DNA from: CAYMKL01 sp964390805
Lineage (GTDB): Bacteria > Chloroflexota > Anaerolineae > VGOG01
Direction: 5' to 3'
DNA length: 52,717 nt
Assembly (NCBI GenBank): GCA_964390805.1
Contig: CAYMKL010000035.1
Coordinates: 1-52,717, forward strand
The notes under the pieces are model-generated. The model was not told where the DNA came from. It searched no databases and saw nothing but the letters and a program-made list of their open reading frames with translations. Both the position numbers and the translations under genes were made by a program. This document shows, piece after piece, positions 23,488 to 30,774 of this stretch (position 1 is its first letter; every line of letters starts with the position of its first letter).

Positions 23488-26160
23488 ATGCGAATACCAT
23501 TATCTTGGCTCAAAGACTACATAGACATCACGGTCTCCGTCAAGGAACTGGCCGAGCGATTGACGCTGGCCGGGCTGGAGGTGGAGACCATCGAGTACAT
23601 CGGCCTGCCGGGGGCCGAGCTGCCCTGGGACCCGGAGAAAATCGTGGTGGGCGAACTCCGCGCCGTCCACTACCACCCCAACGCCGACCGACTGGTGCTG
23701 GCCGAGGTGGAGTACGGCGGCCCGGAGCGAGAGGTCGTCGTGGCCGGACCTCCCAGCCTACTGGAGATGCGGGGGCAGAAGGATTTGCACCTGAAGGTGG
23801 CCTTCGCCATGCAAGGCGCCCGCCTCTACGACGGCCACGCCGAGGGATGGCGCATCATGAAGCTGAAGAAGGTCAAGGTTCGCGGCGTATCCTCGCGGGC
23901 CATGGTCTGCTCCGAGAAGGAACTGGGCCTTTCCGACGAGCACGAGGACATCATCTACCTGCCCGATGACGCCCCCGTCGGCACGCCGCTGGCCGAGTAC
24001 CTGGGCGACGCCGTGCTGGAATTAGACATCAAAGGACCTTTCGGCCACCTGTATTCCATCTTGGGCATCGCCCGCGAGGCGGCCGCGCTGCTAGACCTGC
24101 CGCTCAGGAAGGACGCCTTCGATCTGACTTCCCCCCCAGGGTTGGGGGGGACTGAGGGGGGGCACCATCCGGCAGAACTGACTCCCACGCCCGATTTTCT
24201 AGAGCTGGAAATTGCCGACCCCGACCTGTGCCCGCGCTACTCGGCGGCCTTCATCCGGGGAGTGAAAGTGAAGCCTTCGCCTTTCTGGATGCAGATGCGC
24301 TTGCGCCGCGCTGGGATGCGCCCCATCAACAACATCGTGGACATCACCAACTACGTGATGCTGGAGTCGGGGCAACCACTGCACGCCTTCGACTACCACG
24401 TCCTGCGCCCCAGGCCTGCCCTGAGCCGTCGCCCTGAGCTTGTCGAAGGGGATGTCGAAGGGCCCGGCGATGACCGACCGGCCATCATCGTGCGTCGCGC
24501 CCACCCCGGCGAGCAGATGGAGACCCTGGACGGAGAGCTGCGCACCTTTGACCAGGAGATGTTGCTCATCACCGACGGAGGCGGCCCCGTGGCCGTGGCT
24601 GGTGTGATGGGTGGACTGGACAGTGAGGTCACCGAGGCCACAGCCGATGTCCTCCTGGAAGCGGCCAACTTCAACTTCCTCAACGTCCGCCGCACCTCCC
24701 GCCTGCTGGGACTGACGAGCGATGCCAGCCAGCGGTTCGGGCGGCGAGTGGACCCGGAGTTGACAGTGAAGGCCGCAGCGCGGGCAGCCCACCTGATGGC
24801 AGAGCTGGGCAGCGGCTCCGTCGTCCCCGTCATCGGCGACCTGTACCCCGGCCGCCAGCCGCAGCGGGTCGTCGTCTTCGATCCGGCCTATGCCGCGCGT
24901 GTCCTGGGCGTCGAGATACCAACGGACGAAATCGTCCGAATCCTCACTTCCCTTGAGTTTCAGGTTTCAGGTTTGGACGATGGTGGGGAACCTGAAACAC
25001 TGAAACCTGAAACCTTAAACGTAACAGTTCCCTCCCTCCGCCTCGACGTCACGCGCCCCGTAGACCTGGTGGAGGAAGTGGGCCGCATCTGGGGCTACGA
25101 CCGCTTCCCGACGACGCTCTTACGCGACGAACTGCCGCCGCAGCGAGCCAATCCCCGCCTGGAAGGGGCCGAGCGCGTGCGCGATCTCCTGGCCGACTGT
25201 GGCCTGGACGAGGTCATCACCTACTCACTGGTGAACATTGAGGACGAGGGGAAACTGCGGCCCCAGGGTCCAGCTTCCTCCCCCCCGAAATCGGGGGGGA
25301 CGGCTCGACTGAGCTCGCCGAAGTCAGAGGGGGGGCTGCGCGTGCTCAATCCCCTCTCGGCCGAGCGGGTCTACCTGCGACAGACGCTGCTCCCCTCCCT
25401 GCTCCATACCACCCGCGAGAATCTGCGCTTTCTAGACCGGGTGGCCGTCTTCGAAATCGGCGCGGTCTACCTGCCGGTGGAGGGGCCAAGCGGGCTCGCC
25501 CGCCCGCTGCCCAATGAGCCACTCTGCCTGGGCATGGTGATGACCGGCCCGCGAGAAACCCGCTCGTGGTTGGGGGGGCAAGATAGCACGCCCATGGGCT
25601 TCTACGACCTGAAGGGCGTACTGGAGACGCTACTGGCGGGACTGGGACTGGAAGGGATGTTCGAGCCGGGAGATCATCCCGCTTTCCATCCGGGCCGCTG
25701 TGCCCAGGTAAGCGTTGGGGGTGGCGTGGTGGGTGTGATGGGGGAACTGCACCCTCTGGTGCTCGAGGCTTTTGACTTGCCAGCACAGCCCGTCGGCGCA
25801 CTGGAGTTCGACCTCGAAGTTCTCTTGGCCCAAGCGATAGCCGTGGGCAAGGTGCGCACCATGCAACCCATCCCTCGCTTCCCCTCCGTGAGCCAGGACT
25901 TGGCCGTGATCGTTGATGAGGACTTACCAGCCCACGTGCTGGAAGAGGCCATTGTCGAGGCCGGCGGAAGGCTCCTGCGCCGGGCAGAAATCTTCGACCT
26001 GTACCGGGGCGAGCAGATCTCGCCTGGTAAGAAAAGCCTGGCCTACTCCCTGACTTACCAGGCCAAAGATCGGACTCTGACCGATGACGAAGTGGCTAAG
26101 GTGCAGAAGCGCATCGTGCGACATCTGGCCCAGGAACTAGGGGCCGAGTTGCGAGCTTGA
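23488..26160 (+). CDS. pheT: Phenylalanyl-tRNA synthetase beta subunit with four in-frame repeat insertions
   Basis: An 890-residue beta subunit; the family usually has about 790-820. The order is normal: N-terminal MRIPLSWLKDYIDI, the tRNA-binding OB fold (about 45-160), B3/B4 editing domain (RAGMRPINNIVDITNYVMLESGQPLHAFDY near 275-305), B5, the catalytic-like core, and a C-terminal FDX-ACB anticodon-binding domain (QPIPRFPSVSQDLAVIVDE to the end). The extra length comes from four inserts encoded by palindromic repeats, at about residues 213-228, 309-328, 488-511 and 594-616. All keep the frame, and all fall at likely loop positions. AAGGAG precedes the ATG. The enzyme should be functional because it is the only copy seen here and has no frameshift. 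Confidence 0.95.
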   Translation: MRIPLSWLKDYIDITVSVKELAERLTLAGLEVETIEYIGLPGAELPWDPEKIVVGELRAVHYHPNADRLVLAEVEYGGPEREVVVAGPPSLLEMRGQKDLHLKVAFAMQGARLYDGHAEGWRIMKLKKVKVRGVSSRAMVCSEKELGLSDEHEDIIYLPDDAPVGTPLAEYLGDAVLELDIKGPFGHLYSILGIAREAAALLDLPLRKDAFDLTSPPGLGGTEGGHHPAELTPTPDFLELEIADPDLCPRYSAAFIRGVKVKPSPFWMQMRLRRAGMRPINNIVDITNYVMLESGQPLHAFDYHVLRPRPALSRRPELVEGDVEGPGDDRPAIIVRRAHPGEQMETLDGELRTFDQEMLLITDGGGPVAVAGVMGGLDSEVTEATADVLLEAANFNFLNVRRTSRLLGLTSDASQRFGRRVDPELTVKAAARAAHLMAELGSGSVVPVIGDLYPGRQPQRVVVFDPAYAARVLGVEIPTDEIVRILTSLEFQVSGLDDGGEPETLKPETLNVTVPSLRLDVTRPVDLVEEVGRIWGYDRFPTTLLRDELPPQRANPRLEGAERVRDLLADCGLDEVITYSLVNIEDEGKLRPQGPASSPPKSGGTARLSSPKSEGGLRVLNPLSAERVYLRQTLLPSLLHTTRENLRFLDRVAVFEIGAVYLPVEGPSGLARPLPNEPLCLGMVMTGPRETRSWLGGQDSTPMGFYDLKGVLETLLAGLGLEGMFEPGDHPAFHPGRCAQVSVGGGVVGVMGELHPLVLEAFDLPAQPVGALEFDLEVLLAQAIAVGKVRTMQPIPRFPSVSQDLAVIVDEDLPAHVLEEAIVEAGGRLLRRAEIFDLYRGEQISPGKKSLAYSLTYQAKDRTLTDDEVAKVQKRIVRHLAQELGAELRA
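24127..24163 (+). repeat. Coding repeat 1 in pheT (CCCCCC..GGGGGG type)
   Basis: A C-run (24130-24137), AGGGTT, a G-run, ACTGA and another G-run are read as TSPPGLGGTEGG. The C-run and G-runs are self-complementary. Confidence 0.75.
24411..24466 (+). repeat. Coding repeat 2 in pheT (CCTGAGCTTGTCGAAGG type)
   Basis: CCCTGAG...CCCTGAGCTTGTCGAAGGGG...TCGAAGGGCC is read as PALSRRPELVEGDVEG, the typical translation of this widespread palindrome. It belongs to the same family as the insertion in the deacetylase gene at 3118-3146. Confidence 0.85.
24953..25019 (+). repeat. Coding repeat 3 in pheT (TTTCAGGTTTCAGG type)
   Basis: GAGTTTCAGGTTTCAGGTTT (from 24956) faces AACCTGAAACACTGAAACC and CTGAAACC downstream. 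It is read as EFQVSGLDDGGEPETLKPETLN. Confidence 0.8.
25270..25336 (+). repeat. Coding repeat 4 in pheT (CCCCCGAAATCGGGGG type)
   Basis: A C-run with CGAAATCG and a G-run form a palindrome near 25278-25300. A second half, GCCGAAGTCAGAGGGGGG, follows. It is read as ASSPPKSGGTARLSSPKSEGG. Confidence 0.8.
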
Positions 26161-26162
26161 AG

Positions 26163-26262
26163 GTCAATAAGGCAACGAGGCGATAAGGCGATAAGGCAAC
26201 GAGGCGATAAGGCAACGAGGCATCCGTTGCCTTGTTGACTCGTTACTTATCACCTCGTTACT
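26163..26262 (+). repeat. Tandem GGCAACGAGGCGATAA repeats with inverted partner
   Basis: Units of AAGGCAACGAGGCGAT repeat about three times (26168-26221) and are followed by partly complementary GTTGCCTTGTTGACTCGTTAC and CACCTCGTTAC. They fill most of the 129-nt gap after pheT. No terminator with a T tract is visible there, so transcription may continue into the next gene. Confidence 0.75.
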
Positions 26263-26289
26263 CATGAATCATGAATAAGGAGGACTTCG

Positions 26290-27519
26290 ATGGCTGTGAG
26301 AGACTTCCCCGGCAGGGGCAAGGTGGCTGTGCTCAAGACCACGCCTGATACGGTGTTAGAAGACTATCGCCAGTTGATGCATCTGGCGGGTTATCAAGAA
26401 GCTCTGGCGAAAGATGTGGAGACCATCCTCAAGATCAACGTCTCCTGGCAGACCTGGTACCCGGCCTGCTCTACGGTACCCTGGCAATTGGAGGGCGTGA
26501 TCAAAACCATGCAGGACGATGGCTACCGAGACCTCATCGCTGGCCAGAATCGCACCGTGGTGGTTGACGCCTACGTTGCCGAGCGGGACAACAAGCAGAA
26601 GATCATTGTGGATCAATACGGAGTGAGGAACGTCCACCTTTACGAGCCTCAAGTGGAGTGGGTGGTCTATGAGCCCAAAGCGCCTATGCTGGTGCTGGAT
26701 CGCATCTATCCTGAGGGAATCAAGATTCCCAAGATGTTTATCGGCAAGAACATCATCCAATTGCCAACTGTCAAAACCCACGTCTTCACCGTCATCACGG
26801 GGGCTATGAAGAACGCCTTCGGTGGATTGCTCTCCGAGAAGCGCCACTGGACTCACGCCGTCATAGACGAGACCATTGTAGATCTTCTGACTATCCAGCA
26901 CGAGATCCATCCTGGCATCTTCGCCGTGATGGACGGCACTTTCGCCGGCGACGGGCCGGGTCCCCGAGCCATGCGCTGGCACGAGAAGGACATCATCCTG
27001 GCATCGGCCGACCAGGTGGCCATTGATGCCATCTCCGCCAAGATACAGGGCTTCGACCCCATGTCCCTTAAGTTCATCCGACTGGCCCACGAGCTGGGGT
27101 TGGGGGTGGGCGATCCCAAAGACATTGAAATCGTGGGATACGACATCTCAGCCGAGGATTGGGGCTTTATCCACGAGGACACCTTCGCCAGCCGCGGGCA
27201 GAAGGCCATCTATCACGGCCCCCTCAAGCCCTTCGAGCATCTGCTCCTGCGCTCACCGCTGGTGCCCTGGTCTTACCTGGCCTCTAACTTCTATCACAAC
27301 GTCTACTGGTATCCCTTCGTGGGACGCAAGCGGGTGGAAAGGGCTCTGGAAACCAGATGGGGGCAGCTCTTCAAGAGCTATGGCGACGGGGAGGCAGTGA
27401 TGCCGGGCATTCAGCCCGAGACGGCAGCCATCGTCCTGGGCGGCGCGGCTCTCCTGGCTGGTGGGCTGCTGTGGGGGTTGTGGCGGCTGGTGAGGGGGAG
27501 ATTAGATATTGGAGACTAG
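26290..27519 (+). CDS. DUF362 family protein with C-terminal membrane anchor
   Basis: A 409-residue protein related to DUF362 (PF04015), a family of unknown function often found near iron-sulphur or anaerobic genes. Recognisable stretches are KVAVLKTTPDTVLEDYRQLM (about 11-30), the central PKMFIGKNIIQLPTVKTHVFTVITGAMKNAFGGLL (about 148-183), and VMDGTFAGDGPGPRAM near 217. Unlike the ferredoxin-type members it has no CxxCxxC clusters. One hydrophobic helix (about 379-398) and a basic tail end the protein, predicting membrane attachment. AAGGAGG precedes the ATG. The last codons (LDIGD) lie in a TAGATATTGG repeat, and the stop overlaps the start of the PHP gene by 11 nt. Function is not known. 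Confidence 0.75.
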   Translation: MAVRDFPGRGKVAVLKTTPDTVLEDYRQLMHLAGYQEALAKDVETILKINVSWQTWYPACSTVPWQLEGVIKTMQDDGYRDLIAGQNRTVVVDAYVAERDNKQKIIVDQYGVRNVHLYEPQVEWVVYEPKAPMLVLDRIYPEGIKIPKMFIGKNIIQLPTVKTHVFTVITGAMKNAFGGLLSEKRHWTHAVIDETIVDLLTIQHEIHPGIFAVMDGTFAGDGPGPRAMRWHEKDIILASADQVAIDAISAKIQGFDPMSLKFIRLAHELGLGVGDPKDIEIVGYDISAEDWGFIHEDTFASRGQKAIYHGPLKPFEHLLLRSPLVPWSYLASNFYHNVYWYPFVGRKRVERALETRWGQLFKSYGDGEAVMPGIQPETAAIVLGGAALLAGGLLWGLWRLVRGRLDIGD

Positions 27520-27529
27520 ATATTGGAGA
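27501..27529 (+). repeat. TAGATATTGGAGA direct repeat spanning a gene junction
   Basis: TTAGATATTGGAGA and CTAGATATTGGAGA are adjacent and encode both the end of the DUF362 protein and the start of the PHP protein. The reverse complement of the same family lies at 30731-30757. Confidence 0.75.
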
Positions 27530-28171
27530 GTTGACTTCCACGTTCACACTTGCTACTCTAGAGATTCGTTTACGTCCTTGGAGGCGGTGATCGAGGTTTG
27601 TAAGAAAAAAGGTCTTGACAAAGTGGCCATCACCGATCATAATACCATTGCGGGGGCCTTGGCTCTTCTGGAGATGGCCCCCGATTTGGTTATCGTAGGC
27701 GAGGAGATCAAGACCGACGTGGGGGAGATCATCGCCTACTTCTTGAAAGAGGAGGTGCCCAAGGGGCTCCCCATTCGGGAAGCCATCGCCCGTGTGCGCG
27801 AGCAGGGGGGCGTGGTTGGCGTTTCCCATCCTTTGGACCGCTGGCGCCGCGAGGCCATGGGCCTGACCCATCTGCTAAGCATCATTGAGCAGGTGGACAT
27901 GCTGGAGGCTTTCAACGCCCGCACCACATTTCCCTCCGACAACCGCCGGACGCTGGATCTGGCGCGTGAGTGGGGGTTGCTGGCAACCGCCGGCAGCGAT
28001 GCCCACGTCGCCTGGGAGATCGGTCGCGCCTACGTAGAGATGCCTGCCTTCAATGACAAAGACGAGTTCCTGTGCAGCCTGGCCCAGGGGCAAATCGTGG
28101 GGCGCCTGACCACTCCCTTGATCCATTTTGCCTCCACCTGGGCCAAGTTAGTCAAAGGACTGCGAAGCTGA
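27509..28171 (+). CDS. PHP-domain metal-dependent phosphoesterase
   Basis: A 220-residue PHP-domain protein. The family uses two or three metal ions to hydrolyse phosphoester bonds; members include histidinol phosphatase and the 3'-5' exonuclease/nucleotidase RNase AM. The metal-binding signatures are complete: HVHTCYSRDS near 11-20, ITDHNT near 43-48, the GEEIKTDVGEI Glu region near 69-79, VSHPLDRWRR near 109-118, and AGSDAHVAWEIG near 155-166. The start is a TTG at 27509 that overlaps the preceding gene, with GAGGGGGAG about 8 nt upstream, so translation is probably coupled. The first residues (ETRYW) come from a repeat. The substrate is not predictable from sequence. Confidence 0.85.
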   Translation: METRYWRVDFHVHTCYSRDSFTSLEAVIEVCKKKGLDKVAITDHNTIAGALALLEMAPDLVIVGEEIKTDVGEIIAYFLKEEVPKGLPIREAIARVREQGGVVGVSHPLDRWRREAMGLTHLLSIIEQVDMLEAFNARTTFPSDNRRTLDLAREWGLLATAGSDAHVAWEIGRAYVEMPAFNDKDEFLCSLAQGQIVGRLTTPLIHFASTWAKLVKGLRS

Positions 28172-28202
28172 AAGAGGTGAACCACCTCTAACTACACTGT
28201 AT

Positions 28203-30065
28203 TCACCCAGGGGTAGGTGTAGTTGTTGGCGTCAGTGTCACCGTAGGCGTTAGTGTGGCTGTAGGTATCGCTGTGGGTGAAGCTGTCGCCGTGGGTGTTG
28301 GCAAGGGGTTGCCGATGACAGTGACGCTACGGGCAAAGGGGGCGCTCACGCCATCGTCTATCACGACTTCGTTGACGATGAGGCTGTCATGCGGGACGAT
28401 CGGAGCCGGTCCGTCACAGCCGAAGCTGATGGTGTGTGCTTCTCCAGCAGGCAGTGAACCGGCCCAGGTGATGGTGTCTGTTTCCGAGTTGTAAACAGCG
28501 CCACCGCTTATGGTGTTATCGAGGTAGGTCAAGAGCGAAGGTATGGCATCTGTGATGTGGACGCTCGTGGCCACGCCCGGACCACTGTTGCGCAGCACAA
28601 TGATGTAAAAGACGGTCTCGAAATAGTCTACTGTATCGCGATCAGCCGTCTTGCTCGATGTGCTCAAGTCGGGTAGAGCCGTGGTGGGCGTAGTGGTCGG
28701 CGTTGCTGTCGGTGTAGGTGTTGCTGTGGGCGTGGCCGTGGGTGTCGCTGTAGACGTGGGTGTTGGTGAGGGGTTGGCGTAGACAGTGACGCTGCGGGTG
28801 AAGGGAGGATGCACGCCATCGTCTATCACGATTTCATTGGTGATAGGAATTTCAAACGGGACGGACGGCCCAGGTCCAAAACAGGCGAAGGTGATGGTGT
28901 GTGTCTCTCCACTAGCCAGTGAGCCGGCCCAGGTGATGGTGGCCGTTTCCGAGTCGTAAACAGCGTCACCGGTCACCGTGTCATCAATGTAAGTCAAGAG
29001 CGAAGGCACTACATCTGTGATACGGACACTCGTGGCCAGGCCTGGACCGCTGTTGTGCAGCTCGATGGTAAAAGACACCGGCTCGAGGCACTCTACTATC
29101 TCGTGATCAGCCGTCTTGCTCGATGTGCTCAGGTCAGGTGGCGCCGTGGTGGGTGTGGCCGTCGTGGTGGGCGTAGCTGTGGCTGTTGAGGTAGCGGTCG
29201 GTGTAGCTGTCAGCCATGGCGTCGGCGTGTTGGTGGGGGTGTGAGTTGGCGTTGCTGTGCTGGTAGCTGTTGGAGTCCAGGGTGGAATGGGCGTGCCGTA
29301 GTTCTTCAAGACCAGAGGCAGGAAAACCTTGAACGGGAGGTCAATGGCGAGACGAGCATCGTCCCAGTAAGAATCGTTGTGCTTCACACACCACACTGGA
29401 GCAGCTTTGGTGAACACGGTGACGTGGTCAGCTTGAGACACAGCCGTCACCGAAAGCTGCACGTGCTCGTCGTAGTGCTCGATCTCGTTGCTCCAGATGA
29501 TCCGGTCCGAGAAGGGGTCAGTGCCGCCGTAGGGGTCTACGCCCACCGAGAGCCAGTATTTTCCGGGAAGGGTTGAGTGATGGGGGTCGGACTCCGAGCT
29601 GGACCACGCCACCACCCAGATGGAGAATTCTAATTGGCTACCCTCAGGCACTGCTACTTGCTGATAGAGGCCCGCCGTGTGGGTGGAGTACAGAGTGAAC
29701 AACTTCTGAGCGTACTGCCCCGACCGGACGCGCTGAGGATCGGTAAAGACGTATCCGTCCTCAGGTTTGAATTCGGGCCGAAAGTTGTAGCAGCAGAGGC
29801 CCTCCCTGCAGCGGTCACGGTTATCGTACCATAGCTCCCAACCATTGGCTATGGTCAGCTCACCCTTGGGCCCCTCCCAGGGTGCGTAGGGGTCTAGCCT
29901 TTCGCTGTACCCATCTTCAAAGCCGGGGTTCACCAGCAAGTTGTAGGAGTACTCGGCTTGACTGGATAGGGCCAGGCCAGTTATCGTACTTGCTGCAATA
30001 AGAAAGAGCACGGCTACGCTTAAATTTCGGAGTTTGAACTTTGAGCTTTGAACTTTGAACTTCAT
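28203..30065 (-). CDS. Secreted protein with N-terminal beta domain, Pro/Thr linkers and two DUF11 modules
   Basis: A 620-residue exported protein. The signal peptide (about 1-33) has its basic start, KFKVQSSKFKL, encoded by a TTCAAAGTTCAAAG-type simple repeat. Residues about 40-265 form a carbohydrate-binding-like beta domain opening with LLVNPGFEDG and ending FKVFLPLVLKNYG. A Pro/Thr-rich linker (PTATSTATPTHTPTNTP...) leads to two nearly identical DUF11 modules (about 312-420 and 465-575). These carry LSTSSKTADHEIVECLEPVSF and LSTSSKTADRDTVDYFETVFY and are joined by another Pro/Thr linker. The protein ends in a Pro/Thr tail without any anchor. GGGAGGGAG precedes the ATG. The module duplication looks recent. 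It is an extracellular protein; no enzyme motif is seen. Confidence 0.85.
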   Translation of the reverse strand: MKFKVQSSKFKLRNLSVAVLFLIAASTITGLALSSQAEYSYNLLVNPGFEDGYSERLDPYAPWEGPKGELTIANGWELWYDNRDRCREGLCCYNFRPEFKPEDGYVFTDPQRVRSGQYAQKLFTLYSTHTAGLYQQVAVPEGSQLEFSIWVVAWSSSESDPHHSTLPGKYWLSVGVDPYGGTDPFSDRIIWSNEIEHYDEHVQLSVTAVSQADHVTVFTKAAPVWCVKHNDSYWDDARLAIDLPFKVFLPLVLKNYGTPIPPWTPTATSTATPTHTPTNTPTPWLTATPTATSTATATPTTTATPTTAPPDLSTSSKTADHEIVECLEPVSFTIELHNSGPGLATSVRITDVVPSLLTYIDDTVTGDAVYDSETATITWAGSLASGETHTITFACFGPGPSVPFEIPITNEIVIDDGVHPPFTRSVTVYANPSPTPTSTATPTATPTATPTPTATPTTTPTTALPDLSTSSKTADRDTVDYFETVFYIIVLRNSGPGVATSVHITDAIPSLLTYLDNTISGGAVYNSETDTITWAGSLPAGEAHTISFGCDGPAPIVPHDSLIVNEVVIDDGVSAPFARSVTVIGNPLPTPTATASPTAIPTATLTPTVTLTPTTTPTPG

Positions 30066-30117
30066 TTCTCCCTCCCCTTTCGTTTATTTCGCGTTCTCTT
30101 CCCTCGATGATGGGCTT

Positions 30118-30146
30118 AGTATAGCAGATTTTGGGCTGCCTGGCAA
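30118..30146 (-). promoter_or_regulatory. Promoter of the secreted DUF11 protein gene
   Basis: On the minus strand TTGCCA (30146-30141) and TATACT (30123-30118) are 17 nt apart. The -35 context TTTTGCCAGGCA is almost the same as that of the promoter at 36825. Confidence 0.75.
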
Positions 30147-30261
30147 AAGATAGGTTGGCCTGGCCAGGTGGTCTCCCTTGCCCAGTAATGCCACTCTATG
30201 TAGTCCTCGTGCATTTCGTAGCCAGCATCCTCCACACAATGCTTATTCTAGCAAGCTGAGA

Positions 30262-30303
30262 AAAAGCCAAAGAGGGGCTGGTCATGCATTGACCAACCCC
30301 TCT
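30262..30303 (-). terminator. Terminator overlapping the end of the antitoxin-like gene
   Basis: Arms AGAGGGG.TGGTCA (30271-30284) and TGACCA.CCCCTCT (30290-30303) close on TGCA. Read on the minus strand, the hairpin is followed by TTGGCTTTTTCTC. It includes the last codons and stop of the minus-strand gene. Confidence 0.85.
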
Positions 30304-30503
30304 TCTTGCTCATCGTTATCCCACACACGGGCAAATGCTGCTTCCGAAAGCTTCATCGCATTCCACACCAGCGCCTCGTTCGACGGCTCCTCACCGAGGA
30401 TCGTGACCAGCAGGCGCGTGTCGGGTTTCAGTTCAACCCCTGCATCGAGCCGGATTTGGGTGCCGTCGAAGTGAGCAGGAACGGTCACCAGGACTGTCTT
30501 CAT
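30282..30503 (-). CDS. Small antitoxin-like protein, no toxin partner seen
   Basis: A 73-residue protein beginning MKTVLVTVPAHFDGTQIRLDAGVELKPDTRLLVTILG. This fits the small beta-rich antitoxin-like proteins common in Chloroflexota and cyanobacteria (AHFDGTQI.L...VEL.P.TRLLVT). The C-terminal part, LSEAAFARVWDNDEQE, is the usual toxin-facing tail. A longer frame starts 15 codons upstream, but the ATG at 30503 has GAGG at good spacing and matches the family start. No RelE, MazF or PIN gene is adjacent, so it is an orphan. It has its own promoter and a terminator overlapping its stop. The family assignment is from memory of similar sequences and is moderate. Confidence 0.6.
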   Translation of the reverse strand: MKTVLVTVPAHFDGTQIRLDAGVELKPDTRLLVTILGEEPSNEALVWNAMKLSEAAFARVWDNDEQEEGLVNA

Positions 30504-30574
30504 CTTCAACCTCATCGAAAAGTTGTGGCCCATGGTCAAGAAAGGCAACGACGTGCCATGAACTGCTTCTGAGA

Positions 30575-30603
30575 AGTATATCAGAAATCTGTGTCCTGGT
30601 CAA
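30575..30603 (-). promoter_or_regulatory. Promoter of the antitoxin-like gene
   Basis: On the minus strand TTGACC (30603-30598) and TATACT (30580-30575) are 17 nt apart. Confidence 0.75.
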
Positions 30604-30678
30604 GGTCACGCTGCTACCCCGCAGTAAGCGAAGCGGCCCCGGCGTCTGGAAAACCGAATAGCTCTAGCCATCGGCCAG

Positions 30679-30707
30679 TTGCCAGGGAAGGCGAAGTGGG
30701 GTATAAT
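30679..30707 (+). promoter_or_regulatory. Promoter of the alpha-2-macroglobulin gene
   Basis: TTGCCA (30679-30684) and a perfect TATAAT (30702-30707) with a 17-nt spacer. The leader of about 60 nt contains the AATATCTAATATCC repeat. Confidence 0.85.
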
Positions 30708-30730
30708 AGATTTGTGCGCTAACGCCCCAA

Positions 30731-30758
30731 TACCCAATATCTAATATCCAACACCCCA
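30731..30758 (+). repeat. CCAATATCTAATATCCAA repeat in the macroglobulin leader
   Basis: This is the reverse complement of the TTAGATATTGG family at 27501-27529, here placed between the promoter and the ribosome-binding site (GAGGAGG) of the next gene. Confidence 0.7.
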
Positions 30759-30774
30759 TTGAGGAGGTGGCACT

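Noticed and set aside
24430..24470. A possible frameshift or pseudogene in pheT
   Set aside because: The extra sequence is in frame, all four inserts keep the frame, and the domains on both sides are intact, so the gene is taken as functional.
26163..26262. Tandem repeats considered as a CRISPR array
   Set aside because: Units are about 16 nt, adjacent without unique spacers, and no cas genes are in the window.
28173..28189. AGAGGTG/CACCTCT hairpin between the PHP gene and the convergent DUF11 gene
   Set aside because: It has no T tract on either side and a 3-nt loop, so I do not call it a terminator.
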